A DNA stretch of 64,000 nucleotides from positions 124,001-188,000 of the forward strand of contig JAKVAZ010000012.1 of assembly GCA_022447225.1 (NCBI GenBank), in the 5' to 3' direction. Below, piece by piece: positions 28,695 to 37,745 of the stretch. The stretch's first letter is position 1. Each line of letters opens with the position of its first letter. The DNA is from Fuerstiella sp. (GTDB lineage: Bacteria > Planctomycetota > Planctomycetia > Planctomycetales > Planctomycetaceae). A program made the position numbers and the translations under genes. A model generated the notes under the pieces. That model was not told where the DNA came from and did not search any database. It saw only the letters and a list, made by a program, of their open reading frames with translations.

Positions 28695-28937
28695 TCAATT
28701 GCCTAACGGGCAGTGAACACGTGAGTCCGGACAGCATTGACACGCCTCGGCATGCTGTTCTGACGGAACTAATCGATTATGTGCAGCATTCAGGTTCAGT
28801 AAATGGTCAGTACGGAAGAACATCACAAACGCCGCGGTTACTCGCTGACGAATCGGGACCTGAAACAGGTTCGGCCGATCGTTTGTGGTGACGACGAAGG
28901 TATACGGAGTGCGGGCGAACTTAATGATCGATTGCAT
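28695..28937 (-). CDS. Small conserved-looking protein overlapping the HD gene
   Basis: Seen: 80 aa starting MQSIIKFARTPYTFVV at 28937. It overlaps the last 17 nt of the HD-domain gene in another frame and reads FQVPIRQRVTAAFVMFFRTDHLL, then HAEACQCCPDS near the C-terminus. Coding-like order and the terminal overlap suggest translational coupling with the HD gene. No family name known to me. A longer start at 28982 would lie deep in the HD gene. Confidence 0.6.
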   Translation of the reverse strand: MQSIIKFARTPYTFVVTTNDRPNLFQVPIRQRVTAAFVMFFRTDHLLNLNAAHNRLVPSEQHAEACQCCPDSRVHCPLGN

Positions 28938-30249
28938 CCTGAACCAGACGCTCCAGATCCGGAAGTTTTCTGAGTCGTTCAATCAAAGGCTCTGCCACAA
29001 AAACACGTACGCGTTTCACACAGTCGTCGAACGCGGTGTTCGACATGGCGCTGACGATCGGCGACACATCAACCAGTTTCTGCCAAGTTTGAGACCGAGA
29101 GTCGTAAACGTCTACCTTGAATTCAACCTCCCGATGAATTGGAGGCGCGTCGATCAATACGTCTGTTTCAGAAACCGGCTCATTAATCGCGGAACCCAGG
29201 AGTTCGGCCAGCCGGTTGGAACACCGGACCAGATCTTCGTAGGGCATCCGTCGCAATGACTGATACAGATGATTCTGGCTATAGACACTGTATTCGGCCA
29301 GTCGTTTGTGCAGGCGTCGATGTGAACCAAAGAGTCCGGTCATGAGCCGTTCTGTGTTGGTGTCGGCTGCATCAAACAGTGAACGAATCATCTCCGGTTC
29401 ATTCATCATAAACAATTGTGACAGATCGAGACGATGACGGATTTCGAAGAAAGCACGCGCAAACATTGCGGTTGCTGATCTGACCGCGTGATGCCAGTAA
29501 ACTTCACTGAACATGACGTAACGGGCAAACACCATCATTTCTGCTGCCGTGCGACCTTTTGTGGTAATTGCCAATCCGTCTCCTTTCTCATTAACAATCA
29601 GTGATGCCATGAGGCGATTGCGGTCAAAATTTCTTCCGTATGGCACCCCACAATGCTGGCTGTCCCGCTGCAGGTAATCCATTTTGTCAATATCAACCGG
29701 TCCGGAAAGAATGGAACGGCGCAGACGGCTGCTGTGTTCAGGTGACTGACTGGTCAGCAAGTCCAGAATCTCAGATGGTTCGACATTCCAGTGTTGCTGC
29801 AGAACCCGAGTCAGCTCACTGTCTTTACCAAGAAACCGGCCGGCGAATTTCTCATGCGGCGGCATATCAGGCAAAGCCAGATCTTCAATCGGATGGCAGA
29901 ACGGCCAATGTCCGATGTCATGAAGCAAAGCCGCCACAATCAATACTTCGGCGTCATGATCCGATACCGTCGCTGCAAATCGCTCGTCCTTACCCAGTTG
30001 CCAGAGGTAAGCCAGCGAGTTGTGATACACTCCCAAGGCATGTTCGAACCGGGTATGAGTGGCCCCGGGATAAATTCGAGAGGTGAGAGCCAGTTGACTG
30101 ATCTGTGCCAGTCTTCGAAATTCAGCCGTGTCCACAATCGCGCGGACACGTGCGGACAGCGGCACGTCCTGTTCGATCGGAATGCGCACCACACCAAGGT
30201 GGTTACTGTCACGTGAAATCTCTTCGATGTGAGAGTAGGGGTTTGTCAT
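28921..30249 (-). CDS. HD-superfamily phosphohydrolase (dGTPase-like)
   Basis: Seen: 442 aa with the HD metal signature: H in ATHTRFEHALGVYH, HD in LLHDIGHWPFCHPIED, plus GPVDIDKMDYLQRDSQHCG for the last ligand, and a FARYVMFSEVYWHHAVRSAT block shared with SAMHD1/YwfO-type dNTP triphosphohydrolases. Role: hydrolysis of (d)NTPs or related phosphodiesters, cytoplasmic. Standard length of the family. Its 3' end overlaps the small gene at 28937 by 17 nt, so the two form an operon with the GT2 gene possibly following. Confidence 0.93.
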   Translation of the reverse strand: MTNPYSHIEEISRDSNHLGVVRIPIEQDVPLSARVRAIVDTAEFRRLAQISQLALTSRIYPGATHTRFEHALGVYHNSLAYLWQLGKDERFAATVSDHDAEVLIVAALLHDIGHWPFCHPIEDLALPDMPPHEKFAGRFLGKDSELTRVLQQHWNVEPSEILDLLTSQSPEHSSRLRRSILSGPVDIDKMDYLQRDSQHCGVPYGRNFDRNRLMASLIVNEKGDGLAITTKGRTAAEMMVFARYVMFSEVYWHHAVRSATAMFARAFFEIRHRLDLSQLFMMNEPEMIRSLFDAADTNTERLMTGLFGSHRRLHKRLAEYSVYSQNHLYQSLRRMPYEDLVRCSNRLAELLGSAINEPVSETDVLIDAPPIHREVEFKVDVYDSRSQTWQKLVDVSPIVSAMSNTAFDDCVKRVRVFVAEPLIERLRKLPDLERLVQDAIDH

Positions 30250-30684
30250 CGGTGTTGAAGGTGAACTCCTTTGATGAGTACCGGCGATACCGGCCGAAAT
30301 CAGGCGTCGCAGTACTGAGAACCCGAATCAGACATGTATTCCGTATTCTGATCTGCCAGTAAATCAAAATCCGGCTTGAGTTTCCGGCGAGAGACTGCGA
30401 CCATACGACAGTTCAGAAATTTTTCATTCTGTCAGAATCACTGCCGCTTGCCAGAGATGACGGATTGCATTACCGGATGTTCACGGGTTGCAGTCGAATT
30501 CCGGTCCGGCTCGCGACTGTTCGGGATGTTTTGATTCGGCCGAGGTTACTGCTGTTTCGCAGATTACCATGGCCGCGAATTTCTGCCACTCAACAGCTAT
30601 TGATGGCGTGGACCCTGCCCGGTTTTGCGCACCGAGCATGTCTTTGACTCGCCGCTGACATATACTCAGAATTATCGGAATAAC
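30250..30684. other. Divergent intergenic region upstream of infA
   Basis: Between the HD gene (minus) and infA (plus). No gene supported: the 60- and 234-codon frames are antisense shadows. Short AT-rich patch at 30410-30440. Confidence 0.4.
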
Positions 30685-30903
30685 ATGGCAAAGGAAGAAG
30701 CAATCCAGGTTGAAGGCAGTGTGGTCGAAGCGCTGGCGAATACTCAGTTTCGTGTGGAACTGGAAAATGGCCATATAGTAATGGCCCACGTTGCCGGAAA
30801 AATGCGGAAGCATTTTATTCGCATCGTGCCTGGTGACCGTGTTGTTGTTGAAGTGTCGCCCTACGACCTGAATCGCGGCCGCATTGTTTTTCGCGAACGT
30901 TAA
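30685..30903 (+). CDS. infA: Translation initiation factor IF-1
   Basis: Seen: 72 aa, [20 protein letters not shown] ..., with [21 protein letters not shown] and [20 protein letters not shown], ending IVFRER: full-length OB-fold IF-1. Role: binds the 30S A site and helps IF-2/IF-3 in initiation. The ATG at 30685 is fixed by the family N-terminus; the longer upstream frame is not needed. Stands alone, not in the usual ribosomal protein operon. Confidence 0.97.
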   Translation: MAKEEAIQVEGSVVEALANTQFRVELENGHIVMAHVAGKMRKHFIRIVPGDRVVVEVSPYDLNRGRIVFRER

Positions 30904-31027
30904 GACCAGCAGCGCTGATCGCTTCTGTGAACTGGTTGGGCTGTGCAGTAACTGATCACGTTCTGCCAGGTCTCGCGGAATGAATCCGGGAGCATTCATT
31001 GGTTTCGATGTTGTCGAGTACTGATCA

Positions 31028-31507
31028 ATGTCTGATGTTGACGTCCCGCTGTCATTTGTGCGTTTGTTCACAGACGGCGCCTGTAAAGGCAATCCCGGTC
31101 CCGGCGGCTGGGGATGTATCCTCAGACATCCGGCCAGTGAAAGTGAAAAAGAATTCAGTGGAGGCGAACTGGATACCACCAACAATCAAATGGAACTGCA
31201 GGCTGTGATCGAAGGCCTTAGTCGTTTGAGTCGTCGATCCAGGGTCGAGGTGGTTACCGACAGCAAATATGTTGCCGACGGATGTCGGTCCTGGATTGCA
31301 GGCTGGAAACATCATGGGTGGAAACGGAAAAGTGGTAACAAATTTCTACCGGTCAGAAACGTGGAACGCTGGAAGACGCTGGATGCACTGATTCAGAAGC
31401 ATGAAGTCCAGTTCACCGTTGTCAGGGGCCACACCGGTCATCCCGAAAACGAACGGTGTGATGAACTGGCGGTTGCTGCTGCAGAGAAGGCTCGACGTGT
31501 TTTGTAG
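31028..31507 (+). CDS. rnhA: Ribonuclease HI
   Basis: Seen: 159 aa with all four acidic residues: D16 (FTDGACKGNPGPGG), E56 (NNQMELQAV), D78 (VTDSKYVADG) and D145 (ERCDELA), and H135 (RGHTGHPENE). Length equals E. coli RNase HI. Role: cleaves RNA in RNA-DNA hybrids, e.g. primer and R-loop removal. It follows infA by 124 nt on the same strand. Confidence 0.97.
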   Translation: MSDVDVPLSFVRLFTDGACKGNPGPGGWGCILRHPASESEKEFSGGELDTTNNQMELQAVIEGLSRLSRRSRVEVVTDSKYVADGCRSWIAGWKHHGWKRKSGNKFLPVRNVERWKTLDALIQKHEVQFTVVRGHTGHPENERCDELAVAAAEKARRVL

Positions 31508-31545
31508 AGATTCGGTGCTGTTTCTTCTGCCGCAGATGTGTTCCG

Positions 31546-32210
31546 GTGACAGGTCCTCGTCTGAGTCAAATTGAAACGTTGTGGGCTGATGTTCGTCAGA
31601 ACCCTCCGGAAGACGGTCCCGAAATGTCAGTGGCGCGAGTTCGGCTGACCGAACGCTGCAGACATTTGATTCTGCAGTATCTGATGGCCTGCCATCGGGA
31701 TCGCGATGCTGCTCAGCAGGTTTCACTGCAGTTCCTACGAGTCGACTTCTCCGTTGTTTCTGCTGAAAAAGCGGTTTTCGCAACGACATTAAGACTGTAA
31801 TTGATCACCTTCTGCTGAGTTTAGATGCGGCTGACGAAAAAACTGTGCAACTATCCTTCTAAATCAAAGTGCGTCTGCCTCAACCGAGGATCTTCGTGTT
31901 GCGCTGGACATCCGGTTGCCGGTTAGCTGGTGTGATTCCCTGCTTTGCGGATGTTGTTAACAACTCAGGCAGGATGAAGTACAGTCGGACAGGGCGTGGT
32001 ATACTTTGATGCAGATGCGACTGAAAAATCGCTCGGTGCGTTCTCCGGAACCGGCAGAATTTGTGATTAACCGACCTGGAAAAGAAATTACTTCCTGACA
32101 ATGTGCATGATGTGAGTCTTCGTACCCCGGAACGTTTTGCGAAGATCCTGATCGATCTGGTCAATGACTCACTAACGAGAACGGACAAAGAAACTTCGGA
32201 ACACGAGTGA
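31546..32210 (+). pseudogene. Decayed ECF-type sigma factor gene (several frameshifts and stops)
   Basis: Seen: the frame starting 31546 gives IETLWADVRQNPPED..., then CRHLILQYLMACHRDRDAAQQVSLQFLRVDF and stops at 31800. The next frame carries GFRNDIKTVIDHLLLSLDAADE (31790-31863). Further on DLRVALDIRLPVSWCDSLL (about 31890-31940) is cut by TAA, then RAWYTLMQMRLKNRSVRSPE, then LTDLEKKLLPDNVHDV and SLRTPERFAKILIDLVNDSL (to TGA 32208-32210) in a third frame. In order these match the N-terminal region, the F-R-D-x-L-K-T block and the C-terminal helix-turn-helix region of planctomycete sigma-70-like factors. Known: such genes abound in planctomycetes. Inference: a once intact regulator, now dead. 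Confidence 0.72.
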
Positions 32211-32265
32211 ATAGACCTGAACTTGTAGCAGTACTGCAGACCTGTCCTGCGTTCCGGTGATGACA

Positions 32266-32691
32266 ATGAATGAGTCAGCGAAATTCAATTGTTCTGATGT
32301 GTCCTCTAATGACGTGGCACTGAATTCAGTGCAGCGCCGACAGTTCGTCCTCCTTGAACACGATCATCCTTTCTTACACTGGGATTTTCTGATTGAAGAT
32401 GGTGCAGGCCTGGCGTCCTGGAGGCTTCACGAAATGCCTCGGGGCGGAAAACTCATTCCGGCGACTGCGCTGACCGTTCACCGTCGGCACTACCTCACGT
32501 GGGAAGGTCCTGTCTCCGGAGATCGAGGTCACGTATCACGTCTGTTTTCGGGATTTCTGGAACTGCGCGGGCAGTGGCCCGATGTCAGCGCGTGGCCCGG
32601 TGTCACACTGAGGATGCTCGACTGTTCACTTGCTGAACAGTGCCGGCTGATGCGAAACCAAGATGAGACGCTGTACTGGGAATTCGTTTGA
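32266..32691 (+). CDS. LigD-type 3'-phosphoesterase domain protein (stand-alone)
   Basis: Seen: 141 aa from ATG 32266 (alternatives: ATG 32260, GTG 32257). Reads QRRQFVLLEHDHPFLHWDFLIEDG with the His-x6-His-x-Asp pattern of the LigD N-terminal phosphoesterase domain (PF13298), then GLASWRLHEMPRGGK and RRHYLTWEGPVSGDRG. Known: in LigD this domain trims 3' phosphates or ribonucleotides at breaks during non-homologous end joining. As a lone domain its job is uncertain; no ligase, polymerase or Ku gene is in the window. It overlaps bioF by one nucleotide (TGATG). Confidence 0.85.
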   Translation: MNESAKFNCSDVSSNDVALNSVQRRQFVLLEHDHPFLHWDFLIEDGAGLASWRLHEMPRGGKLIPATALTVHRRHYLTWEGPVSGDRGHVSRLFSGFLELRGQWPDVSAWPGVTLRMLDCSLAEQCRLMRNQDETLYWEFV

Positions 32692-33860
32692 TGGGAGGTT
32701 CGCTGGAAACTGCACTGCAGCAGCGTTTGCAGGTCCTTGAAAGATCAGGACGCAGACGTTTTGTCAAGCAGGTTGAATGTCTGGCACACGGACGATGTGT
32801 CATTGAAGGTCAGGAACTCGTCAATTTCGGATCCAACGACTATTTGAGTCTTGCCCATGATCCACGTGTTTGCGCCGCTTTTGCAGAAGCAGCGGGCCGT
32901 CAGGCGGGAGCGACCGCCAGTGCCCTGATTGCAGGACGATCCCGCCTGCATGCCGAGCTGGAGGACCAACTGGCGGACTTTGAAGAATGTGAAGCGGCTC
33001 TGCTGTTTCCCACGGGATTCGCTGCCAATCTGGGTACCATTCAGGGAATTGTACGACCTCAGGATGTGATATTCAGTGAACAGGAAAATCATGCGAGTCT
33101 GATTGATGCCATGCGAGCCACAAAGGCAGCGGTTTCGGTTTATAGTCGTCACGACCTTCGAGATCTGGTGTCTCAGATCAGTAAGATACGGTCCGACTAT
33201 CAGTTCGGATTTTTGATCACTGACGGTGTGTTTAGTATGGATGGTAGTGTGGCACCGTTGAGGGAACTGTGTGACATTGCGGATGAGTTCCGGCTTTCTG
33301 TCATTGTTGATGATGCTCACGGAACCGGTGTCGTCGGGCCCGGCGGGCGTGGAGCGTGTGATTTAGCCGACGTTCAGGTGCGTCCATATGTTCATATCGG
33401 GACGCTCAGTAAGGCACTAGGATGTCTGGGCGGATTTGCAGCCGGCAGTCGGGTCACAATTGAATGGCTGCGAAATCGTGCGAGAACTCAATTTTTTTCA
33501 ACTGCTCTTCCGCCAGCTGTGTGTGCGGCCGCTCTTGAAAGTTTGAAGATCGTCCGCTCAGAACCGGAGCGGCGATTGAAACTGATGGAACGAAACCGAT
33601 TTGCACGGTCGTGCGCCCGTTCTGCAGGTTTAAACGTCCTCGGCCCCGCTGAAGCCCCTATTCTTGCGGTGACGGTTCCCGGGGAGCAGGACATCATGGC
33701 GATCTCAATGCAGTTACAGCACGACGGCTGGTTCGTACCTGCGATTCGACCTCCAACGGTCCCCAGCGGCTCCAGTCGCTTTAGACTTTCACTCACCGTT
33801 GATCACGAACCTGATGACATCGTTGCAGTACTGAATCAAATTGCTGAATTAATCAGTTAA
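32691..33860 (+). CDS. bioF: 8-amino-7-oxononanoate synthase-like PLP enzyme
   Basis: Seen: 389 aa from the ATG at 32691, overlapping the upstream stop. Motifs: FGSNDYLSLAHDPRV, TASALIAGRSRLHAELED, VDDAHGTGVVG, and the PLP lysine K241 in TLSKALGCLGGF. Role: condenses pimeloyl-thioester with alanine in biotin synthesis; sister enzymes (KBL, ALAS, SPT) differ mainly in substrate. No other bio gene is next to it, so an oxoamine synthase with another substrate is possible. Close co-directional genes around it suggest an operon 32266-35749. Confidence 0.86.
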   Translation: MGGSLETALQQRLQVLERSGRRRFVKQVECLAHGRCVIEGQELVNFGSNDYLSLAHDPRVCAAFAEAAGRQAGATASALIAGRSRLHAELEDQLADFEECEAALLFPTGFAANLGTIQGIVRPQDVIFSEQENHASLIDAMRATKAAVSVYSRHDLRDLVSQISKIRSDYQFGFLITDGVFSMDGSVAPLRELCDIADEFRLSVIVDDAHGTGVVGPGGRGACDLADVQVRPYVHIGTLSKALGCLGGFAAGSRVTIEWLRNRARTQFFSTALPPAVCAAALESLKIVRSEPERRLKLMERNRFARSCARSAGLNVLGPAEAPILAVTVPGEQDIMAISMQLQHDGWFVPAIRPPTVPSGSSRFRLSLTVDHEPDDIVAVLNQIAELIS

Positions 33861-33892
33861 TGTGTGCCGTCACATCAGACGCGGACTGAGTC

Positions 33893-34831
33893 ATGCCACC
33901 AATCGTGTTATTAGACGACACAGACGTTCCCGATGACCTGCTGAACCTTTCTCAGAGTCGGGATGGTTTTACGGAAGAGTTTCCGTTTACGTCCCGCTGG
34001 ATTCGGATCGGCGCATCGATTCAGCATTTTGTTGACGAGGGCAGTGGTCCGGTATTGTTGATGGTCCACGGAAATCCAACATGGAGTTTTGCCTGGCGGC
34101 ATTTGATTCGAAACCTGAGTGTGGATTATCGCGTGATCGCGATTGATCATCTTGGCTGCGGCTTTTCAGAGAAACCGCAGACAGATGTTTACACACTGGA
34201 GCAGCACATCAAAAGGCTGGAGCAGCTGATACTTGCTCTCGATCTGAGAAACGTCACCTTGTTTGCGCATGACTGGGGAGGAGCTATTGGCATGGGATGC
34301 GCCGGACGGCAACCTGATCTGTTTTCCCGTTTCGTTCTGTTGAACACGGCTGCATTTCGAAGTCGCCGAATTCCGCTAAGAATCTCTGCCTGTCGGATTC
34401 CCCTGCTGGGACCATTCGGTGTTCAGCGAATGAATTTGTTTTCGCTGGCGGCCGTGCAAATGGCGGTGACTCGACCGCTAACATCATCTGCCAAAGCGGG
34501 TCTGCTGGCACCCTATGATTCTGTCGAGAACCGTATTGCCGTGAGGGAATTTGTTCTGGATATTCCCATGAAACCCACTCATCGCAGCTATCAGACGCTG
34601 GTCAGGGTTGAGGAATCTTTGTCGAAACTGGCAAACAGACCAATGCAGCTCATCTGGGGTATGAGAGACTGGTGTTTTACACCTGAGTTCCTTTACGAGT
34701 TCGAACGGCGTTTTCCGAATGCAGCAGTTCACAGGATTTCTAGTGCCGGTCACTATGTATTTGAAGACGCGGCTGATGACGTGCTGGAGACGAGTCAACG
34801 GTTTTTGAAGCTGACAGCTGACTATTCGTAG
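33893..34831 (+). CDS. Alpha/beta hydrolase, haloalkane dehalogenase/OleB-like
   Basis: Seen: 312 aa. Oxyanion motif HGNPTW (59-64), nucleophile D127 in HDWGG (126-130), and terminal H287 in SAGHYVFED: the layout of haloalkane dehalogenases and OleB beta-lactone decarboxylases, not of BioH-type serine esterases. Starts at an ATG 33 nt after bioF; operon likely. Substrate uncertain: an OleB role would pair with the OleC-like ligase 15 kb upstream, but without oleA/oleD in the window this stays a guess. Confidence 0.85.
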   Translation: MPPIVLLDDTDVPDDLLNLSQSRDGFTEEFPFTSRWIRIGASIQHFVDEGSGPVLLMVHGNPTWSFAWRHLIRNLSVDYRVIAIDHLGCGFSEKPQTDVYTLEQHIKRLEQLILALDLRNVTLFAHDWGGAIGMGCAGRQPDLFSRFVLLNTAAFRSRRIPLRISACRIPLLGPFGVQRMNLFSLAAVQMAVTRPLTSSAKAGLLAPYDSVENRIAVREFVLDIPMKPTHRSYQTLVRVEESLSKLANRPMQLIWGMRDWCFTPEFLYEFERRFPNAAVHRISSAGHYVFEDAADDVLETSQRFLKLTADYS

Positions 34832-34867
34832 CCCCGTCACGGTGTTCCGGTTGAGTAGGTACAAAAC

Positions 34868-35749
34868 GTGAAACATGCACTGCTGCAAAACAGTCAGGGT
34901 ACTTTTCCAGAGGTCGTACTCGACGATGTGTTTCCTGAAGGTATCGTCGACATCGCTTACGGTGCAGAAGCCGCGTCTCTGATCCTGGCCACGGCAGCCG
35001 GCTCACTGACACTACTGCACCGGAATGGATCTCTTCTGAAAACGAATCGTAATTTTGAAGGTGTGAGGTCTGTTGTTTGGGCCGATACAGGAAATTTTGG
35101 CGCGGCGATCGTCGGAAACAACAAAATCATTTGCTTCGATTCCGGTTTGCAGACGTTGTGGGATGTCAGGATTACAGGACAGGTGCGTTCAATCGCAATC
35201 ACTCCGCATGGTAGTCATTTGGCGATTTGTGATAATTCGGCCCGGGCGCATATCGTGACAACGGACCGACAGCAGATAGCAAAATTCAATACGACACAGA
35301 CTCTAGACTTTGTACAGTTCGTCGCCGAACGCCCCCGGCTGATCGGTGCCGCGGAATTCGGTCATCTCTGCTGCTATTCTCTCACTGGTGAAGCATTGTG
35401 GAGCCAGCAACTTTCCTGCAACGTTGGAGCACTAGCCGTGTCCGGTTGTGGGCGACGAATTTTGCTGGCCGGATTTAACCACGGTATTCAGATGTTGAAT
35501 GGTCGCGGACATCAGCGGGGATCTTTCATGCTGGATGGCATACCGGCGACCGTCAGTGTCTCCGCCAGCCGGCGACGAATGGCCGTCTTAACACTCGAGT
35601 CAAGAGTCTACTGGATGAATTTTGAAGGAGACATGCTGTGGGCTGGCGATCTGTCGATGGATCCACCCACTCGCATCGCCGCAGGTCCACTCGGTGAACG
35701 TCTGTTTCTGGTCACTCAGTCGGGGCGTCTGCTACAACTGCAGTGGTGA
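34868..35749 (+). CDS. Beta-propeller (WD40/PQQ-like) protein
   Basis: Seen: 293 aa with a repeated pattern of about 40 residues: IVDIAYGAEAASLILATAAGSL, VRSVVWADTGNFGAAIVGNNK, VRSIAITPHGSHLAICDNSA, VGALAVSGCGRRILLAGFNHG, each ending in a Leu/Trp strand. This is a WD40- or quinoprotein-like propeller of about 6-7 blades. No signal peptide, so probably cytoplasmic. GTG start at 34868. 36 nt after the hydrolase stop; likely same operon. Confidence 0.78.
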   Translation: MKHALLQNSQGTFPEVVLDDVFPEGIVDIAYGAEAASLILATAAGSLTLLHRNGSLLKTNRNFEGVRSVVWADTGNFGAAIVGNNKIICFDSGLQTLWDVRITGQVRSIAITPHGSHLAICDNSARAHIVTTDRQQIAKFNTTQTLDFVQFVAERPRLIGAAEFGHLCCYSLTGEALWSQQLSCNVGALAVSGCGRRILLAGFNHGIQMLNGRGHQRGSFMLDGIPATVSVSASRRRMAVLTLESRVYWMNFEGDMLWAGDLSMDPPTRIAAGPLGERLFLVTQSGRLLQLQW

Positions 35750-35823
35750 CGGTTCCGATTGGCGGAAGTGACCGGCCGGAGAGTTCCGACAGTACTAATC
35801 TGTAATAATTCAACGCCGGGGAA

Positions 35824-35961
35824 ATGAAACCGGACAACGACGGTCGCCGCTGTGATGATGTGAGGCAAACCGAAATCCAGTTGCGTATTCGTCTGTCACA
35901 CATGGACAGTCACAGCACACTGTTGACGGAGTTTTTAAAGCATCCGACACACAACGATTAA
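35824..35961 (+). CDS. Possible 45-residue peptide
   Basis: ATG at 35824 preceded by GGGG; reads MKPDNDGRRCDDVRQTE, then IRLSHMDSHSTLLTEFL. It fits the gap between the propeller and beta-CASP genes and has an ordered amphipathic end. No family; may be chance. Confidence 0.3.
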   Translation: MKPDNDGRRCDDVRQTEIQLRIRLSHMDSHSTLLTEFLKHPTHND

Positions 35962-35984
35962 ATCGTTACACAGACACACATCGA

Positions 35985-37379
35985 ATGCGAATTACTTTCC
36001 TGGGAGCTGCGGGTGAAGTCACCGGCAGCCAGCATCTGATCGAAACTGATACCAAGCGGGTTCTGCTCGACTGCGGGCTGTTTCAGGGACCGGAAAGCGA
36101 AACAAGACTCAAGAACGAGAAATTCCACTGCGATCCTCCACATGTCGACTGCGTGATTCTTTCTCATGCCCACATCGACCACTCAGGACGTCTTCCCGCA
36201 CTATACGCTGCCGGATTTCGCGGACCGGTGTACTGTACTCGCGCAACTGCAGATATTGCGGCAGTGATGCTGCGGGACACCGCCAGAATTCACCTGGAAG
36301 ATGCACGATACGCGAACAGAAGGCGGGAACGCGGTGCTTCTGAAATCAAGCCTCTGTATGACGAAAACGATGTGAGAAAAGTCTGCCGGTCGTTTGAGTA
36401 CCTGACAATGGGAAACTGGGACGTACCCGCCGAAGACATGAGATTGAGATTTCGCCATGCCGGTCACATCCTCGGCTCCGTGATTTGTGAACTCGAACTG
36501 ATGGAAAACGGAGAATGGAAGCGAATCGTGTTCACGGGGGATCTGGGACGTCGGGACAAACCGCTACTGATTGATCCCGAAACCGTCGACCGTTGCGACG
36601 TGGTGATTACCGAATCCACCTACGGTAACCGGATCCACCCGCATTCCGGTGACGTCAAAGCCGAATTGCAGCGTGTGGTCAGTGAGACGGCTTTGCGGGG
36701 GGGACGAGTCGTTATTCCGGCATTTAGTCTTGGAAGAACCCAGTTGATTGTCTATCTGCTGAATGAACTGCGGAACGAACAGTCACTGTGTCGTATCCCG
36801 GTCTATATCGACAGTCCTCTGGCCACACGGTTGACCGACATCTACCGCGGGCATCAGCAACACGTGGACGACGATGTGCGTGCGACCCTGCGATTCGATG
36901 ATGACATGTTTGACTTTGACGGGCTGACGTATATTCAGTCACGCAGCGAAAGCGTTGCACTGAACCGTTCTTCCGAACCATTTGTGGTGATTTCCGCCAG
37001 CGGCATGTGTGAGCATGGTCGAGTCGTTCACCACATAAAACATGCTGTCGGAAACGACTTAAATACGATTCTGATTATCGGGTTTCAGGCACGCGGGACT
37101 TTGGGTCGTCAGCTTGTCGAACAGCGGGACACCGTCCGGATTTTCGGCCGTCCTTATTCACGCCGCTGTCGCGTGGAAACCATTAACGGACTTTCGGCCC
37201 ACGGCGATGCCGAAGATCTCAAATGGTGGTTCGAGTGTCTGCGTAGAAACGGTGGCACTGGCCGGGCGTTTATCGTCCACGGGGAACAGCAGGCTGCTGA
37301 ATCACTCGGTAAGCTCATTTATGACTGCTGCGATCAAGCCCCCCTGGTGCCCGGGCCGGGCGACATGTACGACATCTAG
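35985..37379 (+). CDS. Metallo-beta-lactamase-fold RNA hydrolase (beta-CASP, RMMBL)
   Basis: Seen: 464 aa. MBL fold: FLGAAGEVTGSQHLIE, zinc site HAHIDHSG at 61-68, RHAGHILGS, FTGDLGR; then the beta-CASP insert (VVIPAFSLGRTQLIVYLLNEL, IYIDSPLA) and C-terminal RMMBL domain (GLSAHGDAEDL). Known: Zn-dependent exo/endoribonuclease family (YsH1/CPSF-73-like bacterial homologues). Typical length. Cytoplasmic RNA processing; target unknown. Confidence 0.94.
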   Translation: MRITFLGAAGEVTGSQHLIETDTKRVLLDCGLFQGPESETRLKNEKFHCDPPHVDCVILSHAHIDHSGRLPALYAAGFRGPVYCTRATADIAAVMLRDTARIHLEDARYANRRRERGASEIKPLYDENDVRKVCRSFEYLTMGNWDVPAEDMRLRFRHAGHILGSVICELELMENGEWKRIVFTGDLGRRDKPLLIDPETVDRCDVVITESTYGNRIHPHSGDVKAELQRVVSETALRGGRVVIPAFSLGRTQLIVYLLNELRNEQSLCRIPVYIDSPLATRLTDIYRGHQQHVDDDVRATLRFDDDMFDFDGLTYIQSRSESVALNRSSEPFVVISASGMCEHGRVVHHIKHAVGNDLNTILIIGFQARGTLGRQLVEQRDTVRIFGRPYSRRCRVETINGLSAHGDAEDLKWWFECLRRNGGTGRAFIVHGEQQAAESLGKLIYDCCDQAPLVPGPGDMYDI

Positions 37380-37745
37380 GCCAGACACCGGATGTAAGGA
37401 CTCATGTTGGTGTTCCATTTCCATAGCCGACATTGACGCCCGGGCTGCGTCGCCATGTGCATCACGGATGCCTGTTCCCATCGCGACTACGCACCGGAAA
37501 TGACATTGTTGTCCTCGCTCAGGCACTTCGCTAATCTGTATCAGCGGTTGTGAGTCAGGCATAGAACAGACAAAACGGCCGGCTGTCAGGGGGAAGGTTT
37601 GCTTTTTATTTGCGGCGTTGAGTGTATGTTTTGCATGCCGTGCCCGTGAATATCTGTGCCCACGGTGTGACGGAGTTTATTGGTCTTAATTTTGATGCAG
37701 TAAAAGAAGACGGGACATTGAGTGTGTCCTGGCTGAGGAATTCTC
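37380..37745. other. Intergenic upstream of trxB
   Basis: A minus-strand 86-codon frame (37302-37562) is a shadow of the preceding gene end. No RNA or hairpin recognised. GAGG at 37735-37738 is the trxB ribosome site. Confidence 0.4.

Noticed and set aside
33893-34831. Alpha/beta hydrolase next to bioF as BioH
   Set aside because: Nucleophile is Asp in HDWGG; BioH has Ser in GxSxG.
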